From positions 141,539,135-141,603,134 of the forward strand of contig NC_133650.1 of the NCBI RefSeq assembly GCF_009905375.1: a stretch of 64,000 nt of DNA, in the 5' to 3' direction. The DNA is from Apium graveolens. Taxonomy: Eukaryota; Streptophyta; Magnoliopsida; Apiales; Apiaceae. The notes beneath the pieces were generated by a model, which saw only the letters and a list, made by a program, of their open reading frames with translations, ran no database searches and was not told where the DNA came from. Positions 49,061-59,624 of this stretch are shown here, one piece after another. The number at the start of each line of letters is the position of its first letter. Within the stretch, counting starts at the first letter, position 1. Made by a program: the position numbers and the translations under genes.

Positions 49061-51271
49061 ATAGGGATATAGTTTTTAAAACTATTAATCGAATAAGGTT
49101 TATTCGATAACTTTAACTTTATTTTATTATTGAATATTATTTCAAATATTATTCGAAGGCGTATGACTCCTTTACATTATTTATTGAATATTATTTGAAT
49201 ATTCATTTGAGGATGTATGACTCCTTTATTTTATTTAATGAATATTATTTATAATATTCATTCGAGGTATTATGACTCAGCTTATTTTATTTATTGAATA
49301 TTATTTGAATATTCATTTGAGGATCTATGACTCCGATTATTTGCTGAGATATATTCTTTATTTTATTAAAGAATAAGGTGTCGATAATCAAACTTATTTT
49401 TGATTATTCAAATAAAGATATTACTTTCGTATAAGTATATCTTTGATTATTTGCTATTCATTTCAAGTATAAGTTTTAATACTTCTACTTCAATTATTTT
49501 ATAAAGATTATCTTTTATGGGAATATTATTTAAATAATAATATTCAGACATTTTCTAAATATTCTGGGGACTGATTTACTTCATTAAATCAGTTTTACTC
49601 CAAACACTCTTTAAAGTGTTTTCGAGTCTTTAAAATGATTTTCAAAAGTTAGAGCGGATCCCAAAACTATTTTTATATTTAAGATCTTCCTTTTAAAAAG
49701 GGGATTTAAATACTCGCTCAAAACCTGGGGGATCCGGCTCGGTGGTGTGTTTTATATTCGCAACAAGGTTGTTGTCTTGGTAAAAGAGTTTTTGATTACT
49801 TACCCAATATTCGGGAAGTAAAATTCTTGGAACAAGTTAATCCATTAACAGGCATCGCCTGGGAAATATCGGTGAGTTTTCCTTTCCAACTAGGTACGAC
49901 TTCTTGGTGGAGCCGTATCAACAAGTTTCTACTTGGGGAAAGGGGGAAACGAGCTTTACGTTTCAGAGTCATGGATTTCATCTGAACTAGGAGTGGCGTA
50001 AGTGGTCGAGTAGCGCCGGCCCAGCCTTATTATATTGGCCCAAATGGCCTGGAAGTTCCGCTAAGGCGGTCCATTCCTTAGGAGTTCAGTGTTCGGTTGA
50101 CAAGTAAATCCGACAGGTTCTCCTCTACATGTAGAAAATGGTGGGGTTGTACTACTACGACTGATCATCGTAAGTGGTCTTCCTGGCGCGGCAAACTCCC
50201 GTAATAAGTTCATCATCCAATTGGATAATTTTTGCAACACTACCCAGAGCACTTCGATGGAAAGGCTACGGTTGGGCGATTGTTGAGTGTTGGCAGGGTC
50301 AAGTTTTCAAAATGATGTTTACATCAAATGAAGTATCTCGTAACTTCATTTTATTTTGATAATATTTTAAAGATTTAATCTATTCAAATCTTGTCTTATA
50401 GTCTCATCTATGTGATGAACTTTTGAAGCTAATTTCTAACTTGAACGGTGGTAGTTCAAGTAGTATTTGGGAAAGATATAAGTATATTGGGGTATCTTGT
50501 AACTTCATCTTTTAAACTTATATCTAATTAATAATTGTCTTATGAATGACAAAGATTTTCAGAAAAACGTTGAGACAAGGTTAGATATATGAGATCACCT
50601 TGCAACGATATTTTTTTTTATACAGTTATACACTGGGACTTTGAGTATATTATGCATGGAAGAGGACTTCCAATATTTTGAAAAGTATATATGTATATAT
50701 ACTGAATATTTTGCGACTTCATCGCATTAAGATATCAAACTTGGTTCATTTCTTTTGACCAAGACTTTCATGAGTATTATGAGTAGGCTCATATATTGTA
50801 AATCATTATACATATTATTTTGGTGGGCTTGCTGCTCACCCTTGCTTTATTTCTTCATCACACAACAACAGTTAGGAAAGATGGCCAGACTCCAGCAGAC
50901 CCAGCGCAAGCGCGTGGGAAGCGTCCTGTGTCTTCCCGTTGATGTTGTAGCTGCTATAGCTGTAGAGGTAGATCTATTGTAGATCAGACCATCTACTTTT
51001 GAGAATCAATTATGTATAATTATAACTTGTGGCAGATAATGGCAATTAACTGTAAATTTATCAAGTAATCATTTTGGGTTGTAATAACTTTTAAATTGTG
51101 GATTCAAAGACTTGTACTTATTTAAATTTCATCTCTGAGACTATAACGGGTTGTGGTGTGTGTTAGTGTGGGGTCACAACATAAGGTTATTTATTAATTA
51201 AGTGAAGTGATATTGTGGAAAGAAAGACCGTGACGACCCGGATCCCCGACCCCGGATCTGGGGGTGTTACA
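46905..51271 (+). mobile_element. Solo LTR (4.4 kb) inserted in the Rep exon, TSD CCAGC
   Basis: Ends TGTAATAACCCC and TGGGGGTGTTACA, flanked by exact CCAGC at 46900-46904 and 51272-51276. It is the same family as 5552-9638, in the opposite orientation. Removing it with one TSD copy joins the two Rep exon halves in the same reading frame, confirming both boundaries. There is no gag or pol inside. Contains a long (TA)n tract (49001-49063). The part from about 49800 to 50340 is less similar to the sister copy and may be a subfamily difference or small insertion. Confidence 0.93.
49001..49063. repeat. (TA)n microsatellite in solo LTR
   Basis: About 30 TA repeats with one TTTA interruption; a shorter tract is at the matching place in the sister LTR (7531-7566). 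Confidence 0.95.
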
Positions 51272-51546
51272 CCAGCTGGCAGAACTATACCTTTACCGGT
51301 ATTTGAACTGTCCACATCACCTCTGCTAACAGATCTACAAATATTGTTGTATAATTCATTCCGTAAAGTAGTTTGGTGAGTACGGATCCACCATAGTCGT
51401 GTATGTTCAATGGTAGAAAAAGCATTTACCATATACTGTTGAAATAGTCTTCCACCTAGCCGAGGAGTCAAACCTACAATACAACTTTCATTATTTATTT
51501 CTGGGGAACATAAATAAACATATATTAATTTCTAATTATACCTTAC

Positions 51547-52487
51547 CATCGGACTCTCTAATTTGGAAAGTATATGAGTAGTAATTCTTCAGAGATAAAA
51601 AGCCACGTGGTTTGCAAGAACTATCAGCAGTCTTTTGAAATTTAATCTTTGGGTGAAATCCATCTTCTCCACGTGGAAAGAGTATAGGGTATTGTAAAGC
51701 CATCAACTTCGGATGAACATAAGAAACACGGACTAAACCTTTACCTTTTTCATTAACAACTATATCACGGTCGCCACATGTTTCTTCTGTGTCACCAACC
51801 ATAATGCCAGCAACTTCATCAGTTCTAGAAATATGACATTCTCTTCCACTCTCAGATCTGATAACTTTGAGTATAATCTGCAGCTCAACTATTTCATCGC
51901 TTTCATACAAATCACGCTGCTGCCTAAACTCACCAACCAATTGATTAGTTTCATCTAACATTGTTATAAGACCTCGTACAACCTCTTTATCAACACTTTC
52001 TCGGTCATGAACACTAACCCACCGAAGACGATTATCAACTTCGTTAATGGTGTCATAAATGTAAAGTTGACAAAATTTGGGGGTTTCATTGTCATTCGGT
52101 ATTAAAGATCCAAAAACATGGTGGTTCTGACCATTTAATCTGAATACATAAGGCGCCCTTCCATTGTTAATTGAATGATCTATGTTACCACCGGTAGATT
52201 TAAAGGCAAAAATTGTATTGTACAGTCGTATCAATCTATGAAAAGTAGGACCTCTTTTCTTGTCGTTGTATAAATCCAGGAAATACTCAGGGGTAGGAGG
52301 GATTTGAGGCAATCTCACAGCACCTTTCATGCAACAAAGAGAAAATATAGGACAGCCTTTAGTCACATTTTTATTTACCCTTTCTTCCTTCCACATCTGA
52401 GCATGACATTTCGAACATATGGCAGTAGAACCATCCAAAGAAGCATACTCCTCAGGAACGACACGTCGCGGTGCACGTCTGCTCTGC
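51547..52487 (-). pseudogene. Rep/Hel exon: zinc-finger-like region and Helitron N domain
   Basis: About 313 codons open. The N-terminal part has ICSKCHAQMWKEER and FSLCC, a Cys-rich motif seen at the start of plant Helitron Rep proteins. Then come YNTIFAFKSTGG, FRLNGQNHHVFGSLIP and LYIYDTINEVDNR, and later SYVHPKLMALQYPILFPRGE, all hallmarks of the Helitron helicase-like N domain. It ends at a clean splice donor, GATG|GTAAGG. The exon itself shows no stop. Confidence 0.9.
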
Positions 52488-53689
52488 ATCAAATTTCAAT
52501 CCGAATTCATCCCAACAACAATGACTTCGTCATCACCATTAAGCGACCAACTAAGACAATCTGCATCATCTGCATTTTTTTATTTTAGTTTGACAAAATT
52601 AAAAGTGGATACTTTTTTAGGAGTACATCTTTGTTTTTCTTACCACTTGATTCACAATCACTTGCTTCATAATCTGATCCTTCGGAATCATCAGACAAAA
52701 CTGAAGGAGCAACTACATTCGGACATGCAAGAAAATATTAAATGGTAAATCATAATTACGTAAGACATAACAAAGACGCAATATCACATTCATTTCACCT
52801 TCATTAAAGTCATTACTTTCTTCCTCATCATCACTAACAATCTCATTTGCGAATAATTCTCTACCAAATCCAAGATAATTTTCCTTCCCTTTCCGGTTCA
52901 AAGGTTCACGTCCATTTAAGGAAACATCATTAATGTTTGATCGCGTTTCCTTTGTTTCATAATTAAAATAACTATTATTTAGTTATTCCTGTTACCATAA
53001 GGATAGACAGACAAAAGCGTAACAATGCTAGAATCTAATATTTACCTCTCAACATATTTCTAGAAAATGTGGCGCTACCTGAATTTGTTACATCTGATAA
53101 AGGAGTTCCGTCCTGACTACCTTCAAGAAGATTCATGTAGTTTACTCTGCTATTTGATCGGGGAGTAACAATATGACTACTACATTCTACCAACCAAATA
53201 TTAAATGCATTATTGCTTTATAAACATAAAATAGCAGTCGCTTTGCAAGAAAAACACAGAGTAAATTAAGAAAACAAACAGTACTTGCAACTGTTTCATT
53301 CAAGTGGCCTGACCTAGGCAACTCACCAAGTTTCCTCCTCTTTCCCACCATCCTAACAATATCTGGCGTGGATTCCGTCAACATTCCTGCATTACAGACA
53401 AAACAATTATGACTGCCTCAACCCCGGGGTCAGGAGTTGACGTCATTAATCACACAACCATTCACAACCAATCAATTCAGTCTAACAAACTGGAAAACAA
53501 TCCAACTTTACATTTTCAATAATCCCGAAAGTATTATTTAACTACTACTTTTTATTTCGAATCATAATATGCGAACTGAATTATTTATTTTAAAATATTA
53601 GGACTCAGATATACATCATCATCGTCCACCGTCGGCTCGCCGAGGCTCATCGCCGACGGCGGTAAAATTCACGGGTTTCCGATTATCGT

Positions 53690-53915
53690 GTAAGTTTGAA
53701 TAGTTGGGTTTTGGATGTTTATAATATAAGGGTGTGTGTGTGACTTGTGTGCATACTTTAATCTGTTGCGATCTGTGGATGTTGGTAAGTAGGGTCACTG
53801 CATATTATTATTATCTTTTATTATATTTATTATTGTTATAAGCAGGTTTATATATATGGCGTGTGTGTTGTGGACCCCAAACTTCTGACCCGGGTTTGGA
53901 GGGCGCCATAGTTTT
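53690..53915 (+). repeat. Inverted LTR fragment inside the 1.9-kb solo LTR
   Basis: This piece, including CATACTTTAATCTGTTGCGATC and TTCTGACCCGGGTTTGGAGG, matches 13400-13538 (the end of the right TATAAC LTR) in plus orientation, whereas its host LTR is minus. It ends GGCGCCATA, like an LTR terminus. Its outer limits are approximate and I see no clear TSD. Confidence 0.7.
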
Positions 53916-54045
53916 GGTGTTATTCCCTAAACAATACAACAAAAATTATAAAAGGGGGGATCCTTCGTGAATCCCACCGATTAATTAATAATTATTACCG
54001 CACGGAATTAATTATTTTATTTCACAAAACCCAGTCAATTAATCC

Positions 54046-54410
54046 CTGCAACAAATGAAACAAAATATTTAAAATTATTTCCACTATACACGCGTATAAC
54101 ACGCGCCAACATAGGACAAATCCATGGCCGAAAACACAGGAACCAGGCGGCACACTACGGAGCCAAAACAGCAGCAACACACATGACCCACGCACCCACA
54201 TCACACACACCCACAATTTTACACACGCACATACAGTCGTAGTCACCCACACACACAGAAAACATACACACACATGCACAACATAGCGCACACACACACA
54301 CTTATATATGTACGTATGTATATTTTCACAGCAACCAAACAGAGCATAGCCACAGAATTTCGCCAAATACAAACTAGCCGGAACAAAAAAAAAACCAGAC
54401 AGCAACTTAC
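54046..54410 (-). other. Putative leader intron in the Helitron-nested solo LTR
   Basis: On the minus strand the donor TTTCCCG|GTAAGT follows a CT-rich leader, and the acceptor TTTGTTGCAG| ends the segment. It is the third instance of the same intron-like layout in this LTR family. Confidence 0.5.
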
Positions 54411-56119
54411 CGGGAAACATGGAAAAAGACCGAAGGGAAATAGAACGGGAATACAGAAGAGGAAAAGGGGAAGGAGAGACTGAGAAAAGAAAGAGGTCGA
54501 GAGATAATTGAAAGGGAGAAGAGAGAGCTGTAATCGAAAGAGATACAGGGGAGGAGTTGAGGGTGTGTTTTGTGTATATCTATCTTTATTTATTATTTTA
54601 TCATTTATTTTCTGTAAATCAACAATTGACACACATCAAATAATGACCCAGAAGTGCAACATGTGTCCTGTTTCCATCAGCGAGCCTGGATTTTGTCCCG
54701 ATTTTTCAAAATTTACAGATCGAGGTGCACTTAAAACGATTTCAGAAAATCACGAAAATAGTCTAAAAATATTATAAATATCTCAAAGTTAATAAAAACA
54801 TAAATTTCATAATTTTAAAGTCATTTCTGAAACGTAATTTATACCCGCTTTTAGCAATTAAACGAATCAACGCGCGGGTGAAACTAACTCCGAAAATTCC
54901 CAAAATAATTTTGAAATTCTCAGAATAATACGAACTTAATAAAATATAAGTTTCATAATTTTGAAAATTTCTATAATTAAATATGGATTTTACCATTAAA
55001 CACACTCAGAAAATCATTAAAAAATAAATAATTAATGAAATATTGACTTTTCAATTTTATAAAGTCCTAAAAATAATTATTGAAATTATAAAGTCATAAA
55101 AACAATTTTAGAGACAATCCAAGTATTTATGGAAATAAAACTGTAATAATACCATTTTTAACAACGACACAAAATCATACAATTCATTAATCAACCACGC
55201 AATTCAATTCCATACACCAGTAATCACATACACATAGTGTCAGAGTAATAACCCACTGACTGAAACCACACAAATATTTTATTTAAATTATTTATTCCAT
55301 AATTACACATTTAAATAATAATAAAAATATACCGGTCGTTATAACAATGGGTAGTCAGAACATAAGCCTAAGTATGTTTGCGGTTTAAATTTTGTAAGAA
55401 TTAGAATCTGTACTTGTAGGTGTTTTGTTTTGGCTCCCACTACTAACTATTGCTGGGGTGAACAGAGGTGATCGGTTCGTCTTGGCTGACGGAGTATGAA
55501 CGTGGGCCATTGATCCTGTTAACACGAGTGCTGAACAAACACAAACAGAAGTCTTATTTATATTCACACATACGAAGATAAGGTATTCAATAACAACTAA
55601 CTTACCTGTGGTCGTACTCGTTACCTGTGGAAGAAGATAAAGCACAACGATCAGCAACAGCAGAGTCGACAACCACATTCTCTTTGTTACGATTCATATG
55701 TTTCGTTCTTCTGTACTTCCGACCATAATCTGCATTCAAATCTTCCAGGTTAAAGAACTTGTCACCTTCTTCACCACTCATACCTTGCACAATGAATCAA
55801 CCCGTAGTCAAATTAACAACCGGAATTTGTATACACAATCTTCAAGTGGGTGAAGACACTATTCAAAAGAGGGGGATAAGTCACTAATTAACCTAAAGAA
55901 ACAAATTAGAATTTGAATTTCAAATTCAAAAGTGTATAGGACACATTCTTACCTTTCAAAAGAAGCTTAAGAAGCTTTCAACATAAGCTTTCTTCTCATC
56001 CAATATAATCTTTATTCTCATCCAATATGTAATTTTAAAAAACTAATCAGCGGCAATTTTAGTAATTTTTTACAACTTGGTGGGTACAATGCTAAAAAGG
56101 GGTTGAAGTTACTATTCAA

Positions 56120-56150
56120 AAGGGACAGTAGGAACTATTATATACATAGA
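56120..56150 (-). other. Helitron 5' terminus
   Basis: The minus strand begins TCTATGTATATAATAG immediately after host A (56151 is T on plus). A 5'-TC followed by A+T-rich sequence is usual for plant Helitrons. The exact first base is inferred from TC and the A flank only. Confidence 0.6.
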
Positions 56151-56334
56151 TATGTGAATGGTAAAGTTAGCTATCAGCGGACTTCCCACTTCTGTACATA
56201 CATCTTTCTGAATGGGGTAAAAAAGTCTTCTGAATTTATGCCTTTAGTTATCTAACTTGCATGAAATTAATTTTATGCGTTTTTGAATGATCATTTTAGT
56301 CAATACATAAATCATTATTGTTTTTCTTACCCAG

Positions 56335-56444
56335 AAGTATAATCCTACCCTTGGTGAAATGAAGGCATATGCGGAAGAAATTGATGTGAATAAAAGAACA
56401 CTACTACTTATTAACAAGGTAGATCTCTTACCATTTTCCATCAG
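56335..56444 (+). pseudogene. Exon-like fragment resembling LSG1-type GTPase
   Basis: Reads MKAYAEEIDVNKRTLLLINK then VDLLPFSIR, between an acceptor (TTCTTACCCAG|) and a donor (ATCAG|GTATC). NKVD fits the G4 motif of GTPases, and the surrounding text resembles LSG1-like circularly permuted GTPases that act in 60S ribosomal subunit export. I find no G1 or G3 motif nearby, so only one exon seems to be present. It could be a captured fragment or the remnant of a lost gene; other YlqF/YawG GTPases are possible. Confidence 0.55.
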
Positions 56445-57329
56445 GTATCATATAGTATGTTAATCTTTATATAGATAACCTACTTTGTCATGTCAATATG
56501 GGGACAGAGTATAGCAGTGCAGATTATAAATAATAAGGGTTATTACCAGCTTAGTTAATATGTAGCTTCTTTGAGTGGCCCAGAAAATACTTATCAAGAC
56601 CTAACATCAGAATGGCTATTTGCATACAGAATGCATTTGCACACATATATGCAGGCATTTGGTTCATGGTATTTCAACTCTGTATGTGAAAATCTAGATG
56701 TTATATCCATGTCTTATTGTTTATTGAGTGGTTGGAATGAGAAGCTCATTGTCATTAATCTGGTGACCAACTCCAAAATTGCAAAATGAGATTTTAAATC
56801 ATTTCATTCCCATTGTCCTCCATCTATATGTGGGTTATGAAATTTAAAAAAACTTGGGAAGAAAAAAGTGAACTTTAATCCTCTTTAAATTAGGGAAAAA
56901 TACAATTAACACTGCCAATGGGATGTACAAGTTAGGCTTGTAGAGAAAATAGGAATTATCCAATCAGAGAATCTCAGTGCATTAAATTTGTACTTCCTGG
57001 CCTAAATTATTGAACAGCACTAAGTAATTGACAATCTCATTACACACCGCAAACTGCATTCAAGGCCAATTTGGCAAAATGCTGCAATGTCAAAATAATT
57101 GCAACACTTAATACGGTAAGTAGATCATTAGTTAAAGAGTTGGAGGTTTCAAACAGATGACCATACTCGCCCAAATACATATGTAAGAGACTAACCGAAG
57201 CAGCAAGCCCTCTTTGCCATAAAAATTATTAATTACATTGTAACCTTTTCATGCGGAGAGATGTACAAGTTAAAGACACGGATTAACTTCTGATGATTTT
57301 GTAATATATAGTGATCTAAGGCCGCTCCT
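56445..57329. other. Non-coding flank of the LSG1-like exon
   Basis: An open stretch at 56571-56789 has no recognised domain. The remainder is A+T-rich and shows no gene. Confidence 0.45.
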
Positions 57330-57850
57330 CCCGGTTGGACCCGACAATTTTGGATACGACACGATACGAAAATTTAGTGTTTGTGTTTGCATTTCTGGTA
57401 CACGACACGAAAGTACGCGAACACGAAAGTACACGTTTGAAATTTAGTGTCGGTTTTGTGTTTAACCTTCGAGTACACGACACGACACGAATACTTCGAC
57501 ATAAATAAATATTATAATTAAATTTTAATATTTCTAATATATATATGTAGAATTATAATAAATGTATGTATATTTATTTTTAAAATATTATTTGATTTCC
57601 TTATATTGTATAAAATTGAGATCTAAATATGTATTTTTCATATATTTTATAATTTTTCTACCTAAAAATCTTATATTTTAATTTATATTAATATTAAATT
57701 TAATATATATTAATATTCAATTAACACGACATACACGACACGAAACGAAAATACACGAACACGAATGTACACAAACGCTAAACATGTCGGTTTTGTGGTT
57801 GGCATTCAAGTACACGAAAATATACGACATGAACGAATTGGCAGGTCTAC
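57330..57850. repeat. ACGACACGAA-rich repeat element
   Basis: Two imperfect direct copies of a segment with ACACGAA.GTACAC, then TGTCGGTTTTGTG, then A.GTACACGA lie at about 57428-57505 and 57758-57835, separated by an A+T-rich centre. Many CACGA units occur. It resembles a MITE or other non-autonomous element whose subterminal regions carry CACGA repeats; no TSD identified. Confidence 0.6.
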
Positions 57851-57974
57851 TCCCAGTACTTCTAGACCAGCTGTCAAATCAAAGAAATTTTGGTCCTTGT
57901 ATAGTAAATTATTAGCATTAAAGTATCTCCGAAACTTAAAAGCCCTTAGCTGTATATTACTTCTGATTGGTTAC

Positions 57975-58035
57975 GCAATTATAACTTCTGATCATTTTGT
58001 TTTAGAGTTATCTTTACTATTTTTAGCTTATTTTT
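57975..58035 (+). repeat. Dispersed direct repeat, copy 1
   Basis: Contains ATAACTTCTGATCATTTTG, then TTTTAGAGTTATCTTTACTA and TTTTAGCTTATTTTTT. A close copy lies at 58608-58662. Confidence 0.7.
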
Positions 58036-58607
58036 TTTATTTCAGAGTATTACTCCGAGTGCGCGACTCACCATTATCCCTGCTTTCCATATTACTCCTG
58101 ATGAGAGGCTGTTCATGCTGCAATTTTGAGTAGTGAAGGTGATTTGAGCTTTCAAGATATGATATTGCTGGGTGTACTATGTTTTTAAAAATTTTCATTA
58201 TTGCTAAAGGGGTTATGGATATTTTAATACGGAGGAACCTAATTCAGGTAACAAGAAAAATAGTGGATACACACCATTGCAAGCTTGAAGACATTCCAAA
58301 TATGAGACTGGAAAAACATTAAAGCAAAGAGGGGATAACTTGATCCCAAAAAATTAGGATATCTTCGTAGTCTAAACATCTGAAACGGTAAGAAACTAAT
58401 TACCAATGCTTATAGAAAATAGTATCAAATTTTATTCTAAAATTTTTTTTCAAAATAATTTAGGTGACATATACCTTCTTTTGTGAAGCAAAACTCTTAC
58501 ATGTTAACGACTGAAAGATTACCGCATTTTAAAGACATTTCTTATGGTAACTCATATTTCAAAGGCGCACACATAAAAAAACATATATCCTTTCTTAGTA
58601 AGTATAA

Positions 58608-58662
58608 CTTTTGATCACTTTGTTTTAGAGCTATCTTTATTATTTTAAGCTTATTTTTTGGT
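58608..58662 (+). repeat. Dispersed direct repeat, copy 2
   Basis: Near copy of 57975-58035, about 630 bp downstream in the same orientation. May mark a larger decayed duplication; no gene in it. Confidence 0.7.
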
Positions 58663-59080
58663 AACCTTTCATTAGAATTTAATTTGTGTTATTTTATTTT
58701 GAATGTATTGTGGCTTAGTGCTCTAGATGCTTCTTCTTACAGAACAAGCAGCTCTCCATCTGGAGTTGATAATCACCTTCCAGGCATAAAGAGTCCCCAT
58801 CCATGAATAATCTACACAGATATTATAGTCTTGAGCCAGCAGATCATAGGTTGTACCTAGAAAATGCGAGATGATTGTCTATCAAAGCGTAACATCATGG
58901 AGCACTTATGTCGAGCACTTGTGGTTTCTTATAGTCAATGATTGTACTAACCTGCAATTACTCTCGCAGAACTCCATTCTGCATTTTTTTTTATTTAACC
59001 TTCCTTATCTTGTGTTAAAGCATTGTTACTTCCTCTATTGCCCATCTTCTCCCTCAAACCTACATGTTTATTGATAGTCC

Positions 59081-59360
59081 ATATGGCTCCTGGGAGAACC
59101 ACCCCCAGGCCTTCAGCTCCATACAGCTCCTGGGAGGCCTACTCCTAGACTCCCAGCTCCATACAGCTCCTGGGAGGCCTACTCCTAGACTCCCAGCTCC
59201 ATACAGCTCCTGGGAGGCCTACTCCTAGACTCCTAGCTCCATACAGCTCCTGGGAGGCCTACTCCTAAGCTCCTAACTCCGTGCAGCTCCGGGAATGCCT
59301 ACTCCTAGACTCATAACTCCACGCAGCTCCTGGAAGGGATACTCCCGCACACTACCACTC
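59081..59360 (+). repeat. 40-bp minisatellite, about seven units
   Basis: Unit is ATACAGCTCCTGGGAGGCCT followed by ACTCCTAGACTCCCAGCTCC. Units at 59121, 59161, 59201 and 59241 are near-identical; those at 59281 and 59321 and the partial at 59083 are diverged, a gradient from clean centre to decayed edges. Confidence 0.95.
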
Positions 59361-59614
59361 CCGACCAGCTTAGTCCCGTAAGCGAAACCCTGATAAATCC
59401 CAACACGTGAGACGTTGGCCCAAGCACGTGACGGGGACAACTGTCACACATCAATCATGGGAATAATCAGGCCACGTGTCAGAGGATCCTCAAAACATTC
59501 CTCGACCTGTCCCGCACTGACGCGTGTAAAGCATCCACTCCCGCCAGGTGCCCTCCGCTCCCAGAACCAACGGCTACGATTCAAAGGTACCAACCCCAAA
59601 ACCCTACCCTTGAG

Positions 59615-59624
59615 CTATAAATAG
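59615..59624 (+). promoter_or_regulatory. TATA box of gypsy-type LTR
   Basis: CTATAAATAG, about 30 bases before a pyrimidine/CA-rich leader. Confidence 0.65.

Larger units (their letters stand above)
53408..55343 (-). mobile_element. Solo LTR of the TATAAC family in a Rep/Hel intron, TSD ACAAT
   Basis: On the minus strand it starts TATAACGACCGG at 55343 and ends GAGGCAGTCATA at 53408, flanked by exact ACAAT at 53403-53407 and 55344-55348. It resembles the LTRs at 2706 and 10302: shared A+T-rich 5' part, ACATGTGT box, pyrimidine-rich leader, intron-like segment and a GCCGCCG block. It carries an inverted foreign piece at about 53690-53915. No coding interior. Confidence 0.85.
43411..55790 (-). 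pseudogene. Helitron Rep/helicase gene, interrupted and mutated
   Basis: The main transposase gene of the Helitron, read right to left. Small N-terminal exons lie between 55790 and about 52500 (Asp/Ser/Glu-rich, with a solo LTR in one intron). Then come the Helitron N-domain exon 52487-51547, exon 51473-46644 split by the 4.4-kb solo LTR, the HUH exon 46549-46297, exon 46206-45189, and the helicase exon 45049-43411. Junctions show GT/AG. Rep would nick and rejoin DNA; the PIF1-type helicase would unwind it. Lesions: the LTR insertion, a TAA at 46002-46004, a frameshift near 45706 in a T run, a TAG near 45651 and a frameshift near 44090. The gene is dead in this copy. Confidence 0.9.
28833..56150 (-). 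mobile_element. Giant Helitron with Rep/Hel, two RPA-like genes and passenger genes
   Basis: On the minus strand the 5' end reads A|TCTATGTATATAATAG at 56150, and the 3' end reads ...CATGCTAG|T at 28833, with a short hairpin just before it. A Helitron has 5'-TC, 3'-CTRR and inserts between A and T, and both flanks fit. Inside lie a Helitron Rep/helicase gene and two RPA70-like genes, all on the minus strand, as plant autonomous Helitrons carry. Two plus-strand genes, multi-B3 and coiled-coil, lie between them. Total span is 27.3 kb, about 21 kb after subtracting the two nested solo LTRs. It could instead be two adjacent elements or a Helitron plus flanking host genes; the ends are the main argument for a single unit. 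Confidence 0.7.

Noticed and set aside
54022..54420. 132-aa Cys/Val-rich minus-strand ORF resembling a secreted peptide
   Set aside because: It lies across the putative leader intron with (GT)n repeats; Cys and Val come from TGTGTG sequence, not from a real protein.
59121..59280. 40-bp repeats considered as a coding repeat protein
   Set aside because: 40 is not a multiple of three, so the frame would shift in each unit; it is a minisatellite in an LTR.
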